64,000 nucleotides of DNA from DATAUD01 sp036268455. GTDB taxonomy: Bacteria > Verrucomicrobiota > Verrucomicrobiia > Limisphaerales > Palsa-1400. A program made the position numbers and the translations under genes. Shown one piece after another: positions 27,128 through 36,000 of the stretch. The notes beneath the pieces are model-generated. The model made no database searches and was not told the origin of the DNA. It saw only the letters and a list, made by a program, of their open reading frames with translations. Within the stretch, counting starts at the first letter, position 1. Each line of letters opens with the position of its first letter. Location: assembly GCA_036268455.1 (NCBI GenBank), contig DATAUD010000024.1:20710-84709 (forward strand), written 5' to 3'.

Positions 27128-28053
27128 TCTCCAGTTCCTAAAGCGCCCGGAGCGCCAGCTAAGGCGCGTTTGGGCGTGCAAGTGAGGACCATAATGGCCA
27201 ACGTCAGAACGTAGGGCGCGGCGTTAAACAGGTAATAATAGGATTGAATGCCGGCGGCTTGCAGAGCAGGCCCGACTGCCTGCGCTCCACCAAATAGAAG
27301 TGAAGCGCCGAGGCAAGCTTTGGGATTCCATCGCGCGAAAATGACCAACGCGACCGCCATCAAGCCCTGCCCGCTGGAAACTAACCGCGACCACGAACCC
27401 GGATAGACCAGCGACAAATAGGCGCCGCCCACCCCCGCAAAAAAACTTCCCGTCGTGATGGACAACGTGCGAACTCCCTTGACCGAGATTCCCTGTGCGC
27501 GCGCCGCGGAGGGATTATCACCGACGGCGCGGATGAACATGCCCCAGCGCGTATTGAGAAAAAACCAATGCATGGCGAAGGCCAATGCGATGCCGAGAAC
27601 CAAAAGCGGGCTGATCTTGAGCGCCGCCTGCAATTGCGGGATGTGGCTCCACGAACCAAGATTCAGGACGCCCAACGGCGGCGCCATCGGCTCGATGAAA
27701 GGATCACCAATAAAAAACGCCAAGCCGCTGCCGAGAATAAACAGCGCGATGCCCACAGCGATGTCATTGACCCGCGGCAATTGGGACAACCACGAATGCA
27801 GCAATCCCATTCCTGCCCCCGCTAATCCGCCCACGATGACCCCCGTCCAAGGCGAGCCGGTTTTGTACGAAACGGCGTAGGCGCTCATTGCGCCCATGAG
27901 AAGCGTCCCTTCGAGGCCGAGATTTATTTTTCCACTCTTTTCAGTCAAACATTCCCCGAGGCTGACAAAGAGAAACGGCGAACTCCCGCGCACGGCCCCG
28001 GCGGCGATGGCCAACGGCACACCCAGCCAGCCGATGGACTCGGTGCCGTTCAT
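27124..28053 (-). CDS. BMP-type ABC importer permease 2 (NupQ/YufQ-like)
   Basis: The 309-aa membrane protein has about 8-9 hydrophobic segments and the family pattern SLGECLTEKSGKINLGLEG near the N-terminus and RAVGDNPSAARAQGISVKGV, the cytoplasmic loop that contacts the ATPase. The length is normal. It overlaps the first permease gene by 4 bp and the hydrolase gene by 4 bp, so expression is tightly coupled. Confidence 0.88.
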   Translation of the reverse strand: MNGTESIGWLGVPLAIAAGAVRGSSPFLFVSLGECLTEKSGKINLGLEGTLLMGAMSAYAVSYKTGSPWTGVIVGGLAGAGMGLLHSWLSQLPRVNDIAVGIALFILGSGLAFFIGDPFIEPMAPPLGVLNLGSWSHIPQLQAALKISPLLVLGIALAFAMHWFFLNTRWGMFIRAVGDNPSAARAQGISVKGVRTLSITTGSFFAGVGGAYLSLVYPGSWSRLVSSGQGLMAVALVIFARWNPKACLGASLLFGGAQAVGPALQAAGIQSYYYLFNAAPYVLTLAIMVLTCTPKRALAGAPGALGTGE

Positions 28054-29177
28054 GCCTGTGCCCTTTCCTGGAAGATTTTGAATCGGCCATAGAGCGAGTC
28101 GCTGTACAAAATGGCAACAAAAACGATCCCTTGAAAAACCAGCACGGTGGCGTCCGACAAGTGGTGCTGGCGTTGCAGAATTCCACCACTGGCGAGAATT
28201 CCGCCCAGGAGAATCGAAACAAGAAGTACGCCCAATGCGTTCGCGCGCCCAACAAATGCCACCAAAATACCCGCGTAACCATAACCCGCTGCTAGGGATT
28301 CATTGGCGCGCCCTTGCACCGCCGCCACCTCCACCATCCCGGCCAATCCTGCGCACGCACCCGCCAGCAAGCAGGCGGACAGCGTAATCAGCCCCACTGG
28401 CAATCCAACAATTCGCGCCGCGCGAATATTGCCGCCGATAATGCGAACCTGAAATCCGTAAGTCGTCCGTTCCATCAGGAACCAGACCAGCAGGCACGCC
28501 ACCACGCCATAGACCAATCCCCAATGCACAAAAGTCCCGGGAATTGTGCCTAAAGCATTGGCGTCGGGAATCGGATAACTGGAAGGTTTGTTCAAGCTGG
28601 TGGGATCGCGCATCGGGCCGTTGACCAAGTGATTAAGAACCGCAATCGCGATGTAATTCATCAGCAGGCTGGAAATCACTTCGTTGACGCCTCGATAGAG
28701 TTTCATCGCCCCGCAAGCCATGATCCACAAGCCGCCAAAAACCATTCCGGCCACCGCCATTGCGATCAGCGCCATCGTCGGCGGCAGGCTGGTCCAATGT
28801 GTGCCGGCAATCGTTGCGCCCAGTCCGCCCATCACCAGGGCTCCTTCGTTGCCGATAATCACCATGCCGAGACGCAACGGGATCGCGGTGCAGAGCGCGC
28901 AGAGCATCACAGGCGCAGCGTGAACGAGCGTATTTTGAAACGAATACCAACTGCCAAAGGCTGCCTTGCGAATCGACCCATATACGCCGAACGGGTTCGC
29001 GCCGGCAAAGGCGCAGAAAATGCCGAATACCGCCATCGCCACAAGGAGGGCGCCCGCCGGGATCACCACCGCTTCGGCCATTCCTCTCCAGTGCCGTTGC
29101 GGTTTCCTTTCGGAAACCAAGTCGGTTGCCAGCGGCGCAACAGCAACCGGAGCGGCTTCGTTACTGGCGGCATTCAT
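28050..29177 (-). CDS. BMP-type ABC importer permease 1 (NupP/YufP-like)
   Basis: The 375-aa membrane protein has about 9-10 hydrophobic segments. It shows RLGMVIIGNEGALVMGGLGA and VRIIGGNIRAARIVGLPVGL, the coupling loop of this family, and NEVISSLLMNYIAI. The N-terminal 35 residues form a cytoplasmic extension. It begins 19 bp after the binding protein gene. Confidence 0.88.
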   Translation of the reverse strand: MNAASNEAAPVAVAPLATDLVSERKPQRHWRGMAEAVVIPAGALLVAMAVFGIFCAFAGANPFGVYGSIRKAAFGSWYSFQNTLVHAAPVMLCALCTAIPLRLGMVIIGNEGALVMGGLGATIAGTHWTSLPPTMALIAMAVAGMVFGGLWIMACGAMKLYRGVNEVISSLLMNYIAIAVLNHLVNGPMRDPTSLNKPSSYPIPDANALGTIPGTFVHWGLVYGVVACLLVWFLMERTTYGFQVRIIGGNIRAARIVGLPVGLITLSACLLAGACAGLAGMVEVAAVQGRANESLAAGYGYAGILVAFVGRANALGVLLVSILLGGILASGGILQRQHHLSDATVLVFQGIVFVAILYSDSLYGRFKIFQERAQA

Positions 29178-29196
29178 GACGTTCGTTGTTTCAGGT

Positions 29197-30300
29197 TCAA
29201 CCTCCGGTCTTGCCGATGACCCCTTCCACCAGCCAGCTCATGCTTTCCAGTGAGATGTCTTGTTGTTTGAGTCCTGTGCCGGCAGGCACGACGACGTTCC
29301 CTTGATTGTCCTTTATTTCGCCCTTGTAGATCACCATCGTGCCGTCCATGAATTTCGCCTTGGCCGCTTCGGCGTCGGCCTTTGCCTTGTCGCTCACCAT
29401 CGGCCCGTAAGGGGATACGGCGCAAAAACCCTCCTTCAAACCGCCGCGAATGAGATGCGGAATCGTCCCGGCGGTGAGCGATTTTCCTTCAGAGATCCAT
29501 TGCGCGTATTGCGAATAGACCTTGGTCCAGTTCCACTCCGCGCCGGTCAGATAACCTTTTGGCGCAAGGACGGATTGATTGGCGTGATAACCGGTGCACA
29601 TGACGCCGCGCTTTTCGGCTGTGGTGATAACCACCTTCGGGCTATCCACGTGACAGGTGAGGACGTCAATACCCTGGTCGATCAGGCTGTTGGCGGCTTC
29701 CGCTTCCTTGACCGGCAACGACCAATCGCCGGTGAAGATCACCTGCACTGTCACGTCCGGAACGACGCTTCGCGCGCCGAGCGTGTAACTATTGATGTTG
29801 CGCAATACTTGCGGGATTGGCTTCGCCGCAATGAAGCCCAGTCTTTTCGATTTCGAGCTTTCCGCCGCCACAATGCCGCAGACGTATTCCGCTTCATCGA
29901 TATACCCGAAGTAACTTCCGACGTTTTTCGGATGTTTGCCCTCCACATACAGTCCGCCGCAATGGAAGAATTGCACATCGGGAAACTGCTTGGCCAATTT
30001 CAGGATGTGCGGGTCGAAATAGCCGAACGATGTCGGGAACAGGACAGTCACGCCGTCCTGCATGATCATGTTCCGCATGGTCTCTTCCACCGCGGTGGTT
30101 TCGGGAACGCTGGCTTCCTCCTCGGCTTTGACCCACGCCAGCTTTTGCACCCCGGCGCATCCTTCCGCATGCGCCTGGTTGTAACCGTAGTCGTCCTTGG
30201 GGCCGACGTAGATGAAGCCCATTTTCACCGCGTCAGCGGCCTGCGCGACGCCGGCGCCGACAAGCGCCGCCGCCAATGCTGTAAAATATAACTTATTCAT
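29197..30300 (-). CDS. BMP family periplasmic binding protein
   Basis: The start at 30300 gives a clean signal peptide (MNKLYFTALAAALVGAGVAQ, then AADAV); the longer reading from 30333 adds a charged tail in front and is rejected. The body has the basic membrane protein (BMP/Med) pattern: KMGFIYVGPKDDYGYNQAHA, the VLFPTSFGYFDPHILKLA segment, and DVLTCHVDSPKVVITTAEKR. No lipobox Cys is seen, so it is probably soluble in the periplasm. BMP proteins bind nucleosides and related ring or urea-like compounds. Confidence 0.88.
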   Translation of the reverse strand: MNKLYFTALAAALVGAGVAQAADAVKMGFIYVGPKDDYGYNQAHAEGCAGVQKLAWVKAEEEASVPETTAVEETMRNMIMQDGVTVLFPTSFGYFDPHILKLAKQFPDVQFFHCGGLYVEGKHPKNVGSYFGYIDEAEYVCGIVAAESSKSKRLGFIAAKPIPQVLRNINSYTLGARSVVPDVTVQVIFTGDWSLPVKEAEAANSLIDQGIDVLTCHVDSPKVVITTAEKRGVMCTGYHANQSVLAPKGYLTGAEWNWTKVYSQYAQWISEGKSLTAGTIPHLIRGGLKEGFCAVSPYGPMVSDKAKADAEAAKAKFMDGTMVIYKGEIKDNQGNVVVPAGTGLKQQDISLESMSWLVEGVIGKTGG

Positions 30301-30344
30301 AATTTTGGAGCGAAGTGTTTTTAAGCGATGCATTGCGTTCGGGA

Positions 30345-31313
30345 TCAGAAAAAGATATTGATGCCGGCATAGTATTGGAATGTGTCGCGCGTGGCCGTGT
30401 TCGGCGCGTTAAACGCGTTGAGATGGTAGAGGTTGTCATCCACCATGTTCATGTAACGGAAGCCCGTGTGAAAACTCCAATGGCCGTAGCCTCCCGGCAT
30501 GAAGTTCATCGGCAATGTCGCCTTGACTCCCAGTTCGTATAAGCCCACCGTCGAGCTGCTGCTATAGAAGTCGCCGTAGAAGCGATCGTCCGGCAGCAAC
30601 ACCCGGCAGGGCGTATCCAATCGGATTCCGTACGCCTTTTGGAAGGTGTAGCCCGGGTCGATGCCCACCTCAAAGTAGTAGCTCGATCCGGGATCGGGAT
30701 GTTGGGCCCCGGCGCGGGGCGGCAGTCCGAGGGTGTATGGCAAATCAGCGTCGGTCGCCTTGCCCTCGAGTTCCTGCCAGTATTCGAAGTAAGGATGAAG
30801 CGCGAACGCCTTCAAATAATCGCTATCATCGAAACTTATTTTCGAGTCCAGGTGCATCGACGTTGCAATGTTCAGGACTTGCATGTCGAATTCCGTCCAG
30901 GTCACGTCGAGTTTGAACCGCTTGGCGAGGGCGAATTCGACGCCGCCAATGGGATCAATTTCCACCCACTCCGTGGTTGGCGTGGTTTTGTAGGTGGGCC
31001 CGGTTTTGCTGGTCGGGCTGCTGCAAAAGTCGCTCCAAACTCCGGGAATCAGCGTGACGCTGTTCACGAAGTTGTCGGGTTTGTCGCTTTTGTAGATGTT
31101 GATCAGGCCGAGGGCCAGGGGTTGGAAGGTCAGCCCCTTGTCCGTGACGATCATTCCGCGCGGAGTAACATACTCGTTGGCGAATTCCAGGTTGAGGACG
31201 GCGTTCACGTGTGATTCAGGTGGCGCATCGGCGGCGTGGGCCGCTGTCGCCAATGAAAGGACAGCAAGGGAGAGAGACCGGATGTTTTGGGAGAGTGTAG
31301 TTTGTATTTTCAT
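30345..31313 (-). CDS. outer membrane beta-barrel protein
   Basis: The 322-aa protein has a signal peptide ending ATAAHA and a body of alternating hydrophobic and aromatic strands separated by Asp/Gly/Pro loops. The C-terminus reads QYYAGINIFF, ending in Phe as outer membrane barrels do. It is the first gene after the sigma-54-type promoter and 44 bp upstream of the binding protein gene, so it may be a specific entry pore for the compound the operon degrades. No named family is claimed. Confidence 0.7.
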   Translation of the reverse strand: MKIQTTLSQNIRSLSLAVLSLATAAHAADAPPESHVNAVLNLEFANEYVTPRGMIVTDKGLTFQPLALGLINIYKSDKPDNFVNSVTLIPGVWSDFCSSPTSKTGPTYKTTPTTEWVEIDPIGGVEFALAKRFKLDVTWTEFDMQVLNIATSMHLDSKISFDDSDYLKAFALHPYFEYWQELEGKATDADLPYTLGLPPRAGAQHPDPGSSYYFEVGIDPGYTFQKAYGIRLDTPCRVLLPDDRFYGDFYSSSSTVGLYELGVKATLPMNFMPGGYGHWSFHTGFRYMNMVDDNLYHLNAFNAPNTATRDTFQYYAGINIFF

Positions 31314-31339
31314 TTGGGTTTGGAATGCTTTCTCTAACA

Positions 31340-31369
31340 GGCACGCAAACCCCTAGCCAAATGCGTGCC
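31340..31369 (-). repeat. inverted repeat overlapping the sigma-54-type promoter
   Basis: GGCACGCA (31340-31347) and TGCGTGCC (31362-31369) are perfect 8-bp inverted repeats 14 bp apart. The right arm lies inside the -24 element. It could be an operator, a transcript hairpin, or a partial duplication of the -24 box. Confidence 0.5.
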
Positions 31370-31370
31370 A
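31355..31370 (-). promoter_or_regulatory. sigma-54 promoter (-24/-12) of the nitrogen-scavenging operon
   Basis: On the minus strand TGGCACG-N4-TGGCT matches the sigma-54 consensus TGGCACG-N4-TTGCW at all but one position, with the essential GG and GC correctly spaced. It lies 42 bp upstream of the barrel gene start, and a gene for a sigma-54 activator with intact GAFTGA ends 82 bp further upstream. Transcription start would be near 31344. Confidence 0.72.
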
Positions 31371-31433
31371 GCGCATTCCTTCCCGGACAACCACATCGCC
31401 GTCTCCAAAACCGCTGTTTCAAATGTTCCCAGC

Positions 31434-31449
31434 GCAACACTTGCAACAC
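31434..31449 (-). repeat. direct repeat, possible activator site
   Basis: GTGTTGC occurs twice with 2 bp between the copies (31443-31449 and 31434-31440 on the minus strand), directly after the regulator stop and about 65 bp upstream of the -24 box. The distance is acceptable for an enhancer-binding protein. It is only a candidate. Confidence 0.3.
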
Positions 31450-31451
31450 TT

Positions 31452-32933
31452 TCATCCTCCCATCTTGCGATAGATGCGCGTTCGATTGACTCCGAGCATT
31501 CGCGCCGCTTCCGCGATGTTGCCGTTGGTTTGGCGCAACGCTCGCTGGATCAGTGCTTCCTCCGCATCCGCAAGGTTAAGGGGCAATTCCTCAACCATCG
31601 CGGGCGCGTCGCTCTTTGCCGCCACACTGTGGCGGCGCGGCAATTGAACATGCCGGGCCTCAATCGTTTTTCCGCCGCTCTCGATCAGCGCGCGCTCGAC
31701 CACGTTTCTCAACTCGCGCACGTTTCCTGGAAATTCGTAAGCCTGCAAAAGATTTATCGCGTCCGCCGCGATCTCGGGAGTCTTCAACCCCGTTTCCGTG
31801 GCGAACAAATGTAGAAAGTGGGCGCTGAGCAAGGGAATGTCTTCCGCCCGATGCCGCAATGGCGGCGTCGTCACGGTGTAGCGCGCCAGCCGGAAATAAA
31901 GATCGTCACGAAAAGTGGAATTGGCAATGCGCGCATGCAGATCGGCGTTGGTGGCAGCAATCACTCGCACGTCCACATGGCGCGGCTCAGACGCGCCCAC
32001 CGGTGTGACGCATCCGTCTTCCAGCACTCGAAGCAGCTTGGCTTGGACCGACATTGGCATGTCGCCGATTTCATCCAGAAAAATTGTCCCGCCATGGGCA
32101 AGTTCAAAATAGCCCTTGCGATCGGTCGTCGCGCCGGTAAACGCGCCTTTGAGATGCCCGAACAACATCGATTCCGCCAAATCCGCCGGAATCGCAACGC
32201 TATTGACAGCCACGAACGGCGCTTTCGCTCGCGCGCCTCCGAGGTGAATCGCGCGCGCAATGAGTTCCTTGCCCGTGCCGCTTTCGCCAGTGATCAGAAC
32301 GGTCGTGTTGCCGAATTGATGCATCCGATGAATATCCGTGAAGGTTTTTTGCAGGCACCGGCTGCCGCCAATCAAGCCCGCCACATTCCAGCGGGCGGTT
32401 TCGGTGTCAAAATAAACGGCGAGTTTCGCGTCGGCCTGTTGCCGGGCCGTTTCGGCTTCGCGCCGCCGGTCGATCTCCGCGATCAGTTCGGCCGTTCGCG
32501 CCTCCAGCGCGCGATTCTTTTCCGCCAATTCACGCGCCAAGCGACTAAGTCGAAGGTGCGTCGTTATACGGCTGACGATCTCGCCGGATCGAAATGGTTT
32601 GACAACATAATCCACGCCTCCGACTTGAAAGCCGGCCACGATGCTTTCCGTTTCATTGCGGGCGGTGATGAAAAGAACGGGAATGTCACGGGTAGCGGGG
32701 TCTTCCTTAAGTCGGCGGCAGGTTTCAATTCCGTCCAGTTCTGGCATAACGATGTCCAGTAGAATTAAATCCGGCTTCGCCCGAACCGCTACTTTCAGCG
32801 CCGCCGCTCCGCTCGGCGTGGCCAGGATTTCAAACCCTTCCGGCTCCAGCGCCGCCGTCAGCACCGCGAGATTTTCCGGCACGTCATCTACCAGCAATAC
32901 TTTCTCGCTTGAACTAGTTGGAGACGAGTCCAT
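31452..32933 (-). CDS. sigma-54-dependent response regulator (NtrC type)
   Basis: From the ATG at 32933 the protein has about 493 aa: a receiver domain with phospho-acceptor Asp60 (LILLDIVMPELDG) and acidic pair DD16-17, a coiled linker, the AAA+ domain with Walker A GESGTGKE and the sigma-54 contact loop GAFTGA, and a C-terminal Fis-type helix-turn-helix (NIAEAARMLGVNRTRIYRKM). The longer reading from a TTG at 32978 overlaps the kinase by 65 bp and is less likely. It is the probable activator of the promoter at 31355-31370. Confidence 0.92.
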   Translation of the reverse strand: MDSSPTSSSEKVLLVDDVPENLAVLTAALEPEGFEILATPSGAAALKVAVRAKPDLILLDIVMPELDGIETCRRLKEDPATRDIPVLFITARNETESIVAGFQVGGVDYVVKPFRSGEIVSRITTHLRLSRLARELAEKNRALEARTAELIAEIDRRREAETARQQADAKLAVYFDTETARWNVAGLIGGSRCLQKTFTDIHRMHQFGNTTVLITGESGTGKELIARAIHLGGARAKAPFVAVNSVAIPADLAESMLFGHLKGAFTGATTDRKGYFELAHGGTIFLDEIGDMPMSVQAKLLRVLEDGCVTPVGASEPRHVDVRVIAATNADLHARIANSTFRDDLYFRLARYTVTTPPLRHRAEDIPLLSAHFLHLFATETGLKTPEIAADAINLLQAYEFPGNVRELRNVVERALIESGGKTIEARHVQLPRRHSVAAKSDAPAMVEELPLNLADAEEALIQRALRQTNGNIAEAARMLGVNRTRIYRKMGG

Positions 32934-35457
32934 GGGGAGTGCCGCAAACGCGTTCGGCGAAGACGGGATTGGCCGCAACGGATATCAGGTGAACGATGGA
33001 ATCCATATCGTAACTGCGCATGAAATGCCGGATGTGCTCGGTGAGCAGGGCGGCGTCCGGTCCGAGTTCGCGCAGTTCCTGGAGGCAGAGTTTAAGAGCG
33101 GTTGAACTGTGGAGTTCCGCCGCGGTTGTGATACGGTTGCACAAATCGTGCGGCAGAGGAATTGGCGGCGCGTTCCAATCGCTCCAATCCTCCCTGATTT
33201 CAGTTTGGACCTGTGCGCGTTCAAACTCCACGCCGAGGTATTTGTGCAAGCAATCGTAAACTTCTTCGGCGTGGATTGGCTTCGCTAGGAAATGCACACA
33301 GCCGGCCTCCCGCGCTGTTTCTCGAAACTCGGCAATCGCCGCCGCGCTGTGCGCGACGATTTTAACGCCGCTGGTCTGTGGAGCGTTCAGCAGATCGCGG
33401 GCGAGCGTTGCGCCGTCGATTCCCGGCATTAATAAATCGATGAACGCAATTTGCGGGTGGAATTGGAGGGCGGCGGTCGCGGCCTCCGCAGCGTCGTGAG
33501 CCAGTATCACTTCGCAACCGATTTGCGAAAGCATTTGGCCGAGGATGCGTGCGTTTTCCACGTGATCATCAACCACCATGGCGCGGACCTGGCAGCCGGG
33601 CTTGAGATGCAGGACGCGTGGAGTGATGGCCACTCCGCTCGACTTCGCGGCGGGCAGCGTCAAATCAAAATAGAACCGCGACCCCACCCCGCGCCGCGAT
33701 TCCAGTTCCAGCCTGCCCCCGAGCAACTCGACTTGCCGCTGCGCAATGGCCAGGCCCAGGCCCGTCCCGCCCTGGTGTTGCGCCGTGCGGCATTGGTAAA
33801 ACGGCTTGAAAATTTCCGCCTGTTCCTCCTCGGGAATGCCCAATCCCGTGTCAATCACCTCGAAGCGCCAGCGATCCTCGCCCAACGCCTTGAAGGTCAG
33901 GCAAACCTCGCCCGAATATGTGAATTTGACGGAGTTACCGAGTAAATTGATCAGGGCCTGCCGCAGTTTTCCCTCGTCGCCCCTCGCATGGCACGGACGC
34001 GAGGTGTCCAAGTTGAGGCGAAACCCGACTCTTTTTTGCGCGCACAACGGACGGAACGTCACCGCCAGCGTTTTTCCCATTTCTGTCAGATCGAAATCAG
34101 CCGGCTGCAATTCCATTCGCCCTGCCTCAATTTTTGCCAGGTCCAGGATTTCATTGATCAATCCCAGCAGATGATGGCCGCTGGCGCTGATCCCGCGCAC
34201 AATATCGTGCTGTTCGGCGGAGAACTCGGGGTCCCGCTGCATTAACTGCGTGTAGCCCAAGATGGCGTTGAGCGGCGTGCGGATTTCATGGCTCATGCTC
34301 GCCAGGAAATCTGATTTGGCTTGGTTTGCGCGTTCCGCTGCGGCTTCCGCGCTTTTGCGAACCGCCACCTCCTTTTTCAAAATGGCGTTCGTCGCCTCGA
34401 TCTTCGTCGTCCAGCGCCACGCGCCGTAAAGGTACGCGCTGGTCAAACCTGTCAACGCCAATCCCGCAATCAGCACGATCCAGGAGCCGCGCCGCTTCTG
34501 GAATTCCATAAAACCAGGACGCGGCCGGTACCGGAGAATCCAGTGCCGGCCCGGAATTTCTGCCGTGAGCTGTTGAGAAGGATCGCGGGCGTTGTTCTGG
34601 AATGGCCGATCATTATTGGAATAGATGAGTTTCCCGGAACTGGATTCGTCAAAAAGCCAGGCGTCAATCCCATTTGTCTTCAATTGCGCAAACGAACCGC
34701 CCACCAAATCCGATACGCTAAACACCGCGATCGCAAAACCGTCCAGTTCCGCGCGACGTTCGACGACAGTTGGCGGGTTCGCGCTGTGGTGATAAACGGG
34801 CAACACTACCAGAAACCCGGCACCGGTGCCGGCGTCCTGTTTGAGTTGAATCGCGGCGGAAGCAATCGGTTGCCCGGTATCACGGGCGCACTCCAAGGTC
34901 AGGCGTCGTTTGGGATCAGAAGACAGATCATAACCGAGCGCGCCAAGATTGCGCTCCAACGGTTCAATAAAATAAACAGGCACGTAGCTGGGCCGCTTGC
35001 AGACGGACGCCAATCTGCCTTGGCTGTTGGCCTCAAGAAATTGAAATCCCGGCAAGCCGTCCGCCACGGCCGCGCTTTCGTACTCGTGCCGGCGTGCCGC
35101 GGGAACGAGCGGGTCCCACGACAAAGCCAGCAAATCTGGCTGGCGCTCCAATGCGGGTTGAACAAAACGGCGAAACTCCTGGCGATCGAATCGTCCCGTT
35201 GCGCCATACAGTGAGGCCACCGCGTTCAGCGACTCCATTGACCGGAGCAGCATGATTTGAAGCTTGTCAATTTGTTGGTGAACGATTTCCTCTGCGTTTT
35301 GCCGTTGGGCGGCGCATTCCCTGGCGCGGAGGATGGAAAAGGATATGACCGAAAGGAGAACACCGAGGCAAAAGGCGATGGGCACGATTGCCGGAACTCG
35401 CAAGAGGTGACGCAACGACCCGGGCACGCGGCCGTTTAAAATAATGCCATTGGCCAT
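32914..35457 (-). CDS. hybrid histidine kinase with periplasmic CHASE sensor
   Basis: The 847-aa protein has a membrane segment at about 22-44, a periplasmic CHASE domain (about 75-300), a second segment at 325-345, a HisKA domain with His390 (ASMSHEIRTPLNAILGY), a HATPase domain (FRLNLDTSRP region, then GTGLGLAIAQ), and a receiver domain with IAFIDLLMPGIDG. The C-terminal 90 residues are helical without a clear Hpt histidine. CHASE domains sense small molecules outside the inner membrane, so the pair with the neighbouring regulator may detect the operon's substrate. It precedes and slightly overlaps the regulator gene. Confidence 0.92.
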   Translation of the reverse strand: MANGIILNGRVPGSLRHLLRVPAIVPIAFCLGVLLSVISFSILRARECAAQRQNAEEIVHQQIDKLQIMLLRSMESLNAVASLYGATGRFDRQEFRRFVQPALERQPDLLALSWDPLVPAARRHEYESAAVADGLPGFQFLEANSQGRLASVCKRPSYVPVYFIEPLERNLGALGYDLSSDPKRRLTLECARDTGQPIASAAIQLKQDAGTGAGFLVVLPVYHHSANPPTVVERRAELDGFAIAVFSVSDLVGGSFAQLKTNGIDAWLFDESSSGKLIYSNNDRPFQNNARDPSQQLTAEIPGRHWILRYRPRPGFMEFQKRRGSWIVLIAGLALTGLTSAYLYGAWRWTTKIEATNAILKKEVAVRKSAEAAAERANQAKSDFLASMSHEIRTPLNAILGYTQLMQRDPEFSAEQHDIVRGISASGHHLLGLINEILDLAKIEAGRMELQPADFDLTEMGKTLAVTFRPLCAQKRVGFRLNLDTSRPCHARGDEGKLRQALINLLGNSVKFTYSGEVCLTFKALGEDRWRFEVIDTGLGIPEEEQAEIFKPFYQCRTAQHQGGTGLGLAIAQRQVELLGGRLELESRRGVGSRFYFDLTLPAAKSSGVAITPRVLHLKPGCQVRAMVVDDHVENARILGQMLSQIGCEVILAHDAAEAATAALQFHPQIAFIDLLMPGIDGATLARDLLNAPQTSGVKIVAHSAAAIAEFRETAREAGCVHFLAKPIHAEEVYDCLHKYLGVEFERAQVQTEIREDWSDWNAPPIPLPHDLCNRITTAAELHSSTALKLCLQELRELGPDAALLTEHIRHFMRSYDMDSIVHLISVAANPVFAERVCGTPHGLVSN

Positions 35458-35654
35458 AAAGGCCGTTTAAAAAACGACAGGCCGAAGAGAGCACGCGTCG
35501 TGCCAGCGCTTGCTCGCCCGCATTTATGGCATCAACGCCGCTTTTTGTGCCGCGAAATTGTCACATCGGGCAAATTGCAACTTTGTTGGGCATGTCTGGC
35601 CAGTGATTACCGATTAGACAAAGCACCCGTTCCCATGTCTTTCTCGGTTATATT

Positions 35655-35990
35655 TCACATTCGGGATTCGCTGAGAACTGAGCCATCGGCGGCAACGATC
35701 AGGGTCGGATGAAACAAGGAGCCGGGTGGCCGCTTCAGTTCAATCTTATACGCCGTCTGGCCTTTTTTCGTTTCCCCTTAATCGTATGGATCGAGTTTTC
35801 GTCGGTATAACGATGCACTGTGGATTTGACTGGCTGCGGCAAATCCTGGGCTGCCAGCGTCCGGGAAGTTGCCGGATTGCCATACTCACTGACGGTTCCC
35901 TGATTTGCCGACGAGCCGATTTGGGCTGCCGCCAGCGAATTAACCTTAATCCGGCAGTTGGATAGGCTTGGATTTTTTGTAAGTTCTATA
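35655..35990 (-). pseudogene. degenerate small gene, possibly PepSY-like
   Basis: One frame reads DLPQPVKSTVHRYTDENSIH and TIKGKRKKA; after a shift near 35765 another frame continues TAYKIELKRPPGSLFH and LIVAADGSVLSESRM, then stops at 35655-35657. Joined, this resembles the end of a PepSY-type protein (strand, polar turn, strand ending in an Asp-Gly-x-Val-Leu turn). The family is a guess and the start is unclear. Confidence 0.3.
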
Positions 35991-36000
35991 TTTAATGCGG

